From a virus: a DNA stretch of 23,332 nt. Position 1 is the first letter of the stretch. Each line of letters begins with the position of its first letter. Both the position numbers and the translations under genes were made by a program. Below are positions 21,385 to 23,332 of this stretch, piece after piece. The notes beneath the pieces were generated by a model, which was given only the letters and a program-made list of their open reading frames with translations, did not search any database and had not been told where the DNA came from. The stretch lies in IMG/VR virus record IMGVR_UViG_3300037094_000084, positions 1-23,332 of that record. One strand, given 5' to 3'.

Positions 21385-23235
21385 TTATTCTTCCTCGGTA
21401 GAACTGTCCTGGTCCTCATTATTTGGGGCTCCTTTTCCCCAGGCGTCTAAAAATTGAAGACTCACAAAACATCGGCAATTGTCATCAAACCCATCATCCC
21501 CGGAGTCCCCCGGATTCATCACTTCCCCAATCGGAGTCTGGAACGGTTCGTCAATCCTGACCCCATCCGGGTTCATGTCTTCTGTGGCTATGTGGTCTTC
21601 CCGCTCTTTTCCATCATGAATCCCACCCCACATGCGCCTAGTGATATCCGGATCCAGATACCCCAGGTCCACCGCCTTATTCCAAATTTCCTGCTGGCCT
21701 TGAATTTCGGCGGAATGAATTTCTGAAACAGCAATGTCCATGGCCCTTTTTGCCGTCAACGATGCCGCGTACTTATCCACAAGCAAGTCCACAGTGGCCG
21801 GATCCTTCTCCAGTGCCTCAAACTGATCCTGGGCCATGGACGCATCCACCGCAGAAAGCCGTCTCTCGTCCACCGGGGTAAAGTTCCCATTTACGCCGGT
21901 CATCAGCTGAGTTCTGAAATTAATGACCCACTGGGCCTGTTTCTCTGTCAATCCCACAACCTGCTTTAATTGCCGCGCAATAGCCGGTCCATCCATGCCC
22001 CCGTGGATACCCTGGAGCAGAACGGCCTGGACGGCCAAGGCTTGCTGGTTGTTTATTTCCTTAATCAGGGTGGGAAGCTCTGTTCTTAGGTAGTCCACTG
22101 CGTCTTCATTCTGAAGATCGAGGGAACCGGAAAAAGATTTAAAGGCCAAGGTTCGGAATCCTAATTGGCTCTCCGCCTGATCCCGAGAAACAAATCTACC
22201 GTCCCTAGTCAAAAACCCTTCTTGCCAGTCCCGGGCATCCCCACCGATACGGTCCAGGATGTCCAGGTGCATTTCATCGCCTTCAGCAGGGACAATTTCA
22301 CCGCTGATGTCATGCTTTAGGGCAGGCTTGTTGTTTTCGAGGGCTCGTTGATAGGCCAGGATTTGTTTAAATCTGTCCGCGCCGGTTGTGGTGTGGGGGC
22401 CGCTCCCGGGGCCGCCTTTTTCCACGAACTGTAGCTCCCGGAACCTTTGAAGATTGTAGGTTTCATGATAGCCCCCGGTCAAAGTGTCCGCTTCCGCCCG
22501 GGTCAGGAAATTCCCATCTTTATCCGTAAATCCATGGGTGTAGTTATTGTTGTAGTCCTCGTATGTGGGCATTTTGGTGTGAAGTTGCGGGAACTCTTCC
22601 CTAAATTTATTGTACCTGTCTTCCTCGGCCCTAACGGCCACCTCATGGTGTATCTCATTCCCCACTGCTGTGGTTACAGTTCCGGTGTTGATGTTTTGTA
22701 CTGCCGTAGTAAGTCCTTCTGCCTTTAACTGTCGGGCACGAATGTCATTGTAGTCGTTATTCTTTTCACGATTCCGTATCCACTCATTCCCCTCCATGGT
22801 GAACATGGCCGGACTTTCAACAGGGGATTTGGAACCATCTCCTGGCCGTGGACCAGAGCCAGGGCCACCTTTTCCTATCCGAGCTGTTCTAACCAAAAGG
22901 ATTTGATTGTAGGATCGGTGGAGGTATTGGCCGCTCCCGGGGCCGCCTTTTTTGACCGGAGCATTTTTCAGTTGCGATGCCCCAATCAGCGCCCCAGCGT
23001 GGTAGGCCTCAAAGATCAACTTTTTGAATTCCCCGTTCAAACCCTTCTCGAACTTGTCCCCGGCCACCATTTCAATCACGCGATATAAGTCCCGCGTCTC
23101 AACCACCTTGGCCAGCTCTGCCAGATCAATACCGCTCTTGATCTTGTTGCAGACAGCCAGGAAGGCATTGGCCACCAAGGGCTCAAATTTTTTGTGGTTT
23201 CTGTGGAAGGCTTGCCCAATAGGATGCTGAATCAC
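21385..23235 (-). CDS. MuF-like minor head protein with GGPGSG repeats
   Basis: From the GTG at 23235 this encodes 616 residues, but the frame remains open to the right edge with no other start, so the true N-terminus may lie outside. The C-terminal third holds the MuF-type head-morphogenesis domain: MDIAVSEIHSAEIQGQQEIW, RRMWGGIHDGKEREDH, IGEVMNPGD and NCRC (about 499-589), with Cys and His residues in the expected order. The middle carries three KGGPGSG motifs (97-102, 123-128, 274-279) and two repeats of the GF-DG-F-R-A type (235-251, 340-356). The acidic end is EDQDSSTEEE. MuF proteins sit near the portal and can carry attached domains injected with DNA. Confidence 0.85.
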   Translation of the reverse strand: MIQHPIGQAFHRNHKKFEPLVANAFLAVCNKIKSGIDLAELAKVVETRDLYRVIEMVAGDKFEKGLNGEFKKLIFEAYHAGALIGASQLKNAPVKKGGPGSGQYLHRSYNQILLVRTARIGKGGPGSGPRPGDGSKSPVESPAMFTMEGNEWIRNREKNNDYNDIRARQLKAEGLTTAVQNINTGTVTTAVGNEIHHEVAVRAEEDRYNKFREEFPQLHTKMPTYEDYNNNYTHGFTDKDGNFLTRAEADTLTGGYHETYNLQRFRELQFVEKGGPGSGPHTTTGADRFKQILAYQRALENNKPALKHDISGEIVPAEGDEMHLDILDRIGGDARDWQEGFLTRDGRFVSRDQAESQLGFRTLAFKSFSGSLDLQNEDAVDYLRTELPTLIKEINNQQALAVQAVLLQGIHGGMDGPAIARQLKQVVGLTEKQAQWVINFRTQLMTGVNGNFTPVDERRLSAVDASMAQDQFEALEKDPATVDLLVDKYAASLTAKRAMDIAVSEIHSAEIQGQQEIWNKAVDLGYLDPDITRRMWGGIHDGKEREDHIATEDMNPDGVRIDEPFQTPIGEVMNPGDSGDDGFDDNCRCFVSLQFLDAWGKGAPNNEDQDSSTEEE

Positions 23236-23278
23236 TTTTTTAATGGAGAGGGCAAACCGGGATTTTCTTATTGATTTT

Positions 23279-23332
23279 CTATTCGTGTATCGGACGCTGA
23301 AGGGCTGCTTTTTCTTTTCTCCGCCTAGGGGC
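23279..23332 (-). CDS. C-terminal end of upstream gene (possibly portal), partial
   Basis: One frame entering from the right edge is open for 17 codons and ends at TAG (23279-23281), giving a basic tail APRRRKEKAALQRPIHE. Portal genes usually precede MuF genes, so this may be the portal end. The evidence is only an open frame of this length, and the competing frame joined to the MuF-like gene is also open. Confidence 0.25.
   Translation of the reverse strand, partial: APRRRKEKAALQRPIHE

Noticed and set aside
1-23332. tRNA genes, integrase, attachment sites or lysis genes
   Set aside because: No cloverleaf-like sequence, recombinase motif, holin or endolysin was recognised in any frame.

Overview
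The window is the late structural region of a tailed double-stranded DNA phage or prophage, and every supported gene lies on the minus strand. Transcription therefore runs from position 23332 towards position 1. The long tape-measure protein and tube proteins, with no sheath gene, point to a siphovirus-like virion with a long non-contractile tail. Strong Shine-Dalgarno sequences (GGAGG or AAAGG), frequent GTG/TTG starts and ATGA overlaps indicate a bacterial host. The Thr-Pro-rich linkers in the exported proteins at the left end recall secreted proteins of poorly cultured candidate phyla such as Elusimicrobiota, but this is only a weak hint. I see no terminase, integrase, lysis gene, tRNA or CRISPR array. 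The right edge cuts off the gene(s) before the MuF-like protein, and the left edge cuts off one exported protein.

Head module (23332 to about 16932): a MuF-like minor head protein with GGPGSG repeats, an XkdF-like prohead protease, an acidic scaffold-like protein, a small decoration-like protein, the major capsid protein followed by a strong intrinsic terminator, a coiled-coil protein and a head-tail connector that starts at TTG.

Inserted cargo (16914 to 12981): a GIY-YIG homing endonuclease gene flanked by a 12-bp direct repeat, then four enzyme-like genes (an MptE/DUF115-like protein, a GT9-like protein, a class I methyltransferase and a second GT9-like protein). These interrupt the head-tail joining genes.

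Joining and tail module (12970 to 3554): head closure, tail completion, tail terminator, an unlisted small ORF, two tandem tail-tube paralogues, and a tail-assembly chaperone. The chaperone carries a canonical GGGAAAC slippery site, a 6-nt spacer and a stem-loop, and fuses by -1 frameshift to a second chaperone domain. The tape measure, a distal-tail-like protein, a tail hub, a carbohydrate-binding tail protein, a cold-shock protein and a small fibre module follow.

Exported cassette (3572 to 1): four consecutive, translationally linked genes each begin with a Sec-type signal peptide. The largest joins a tail-fibre-like module, TPT linkers, a beta-sandwich domain and an alpha-galactosidase (GH27)-like domain. 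A phage late operon ending in a run of secreted, glycan-directed proteins is the most unusual feature of the window. Together with the sugar-enzyme cassette in the head module, it suggests a phage strongly adapted to surface glycans.
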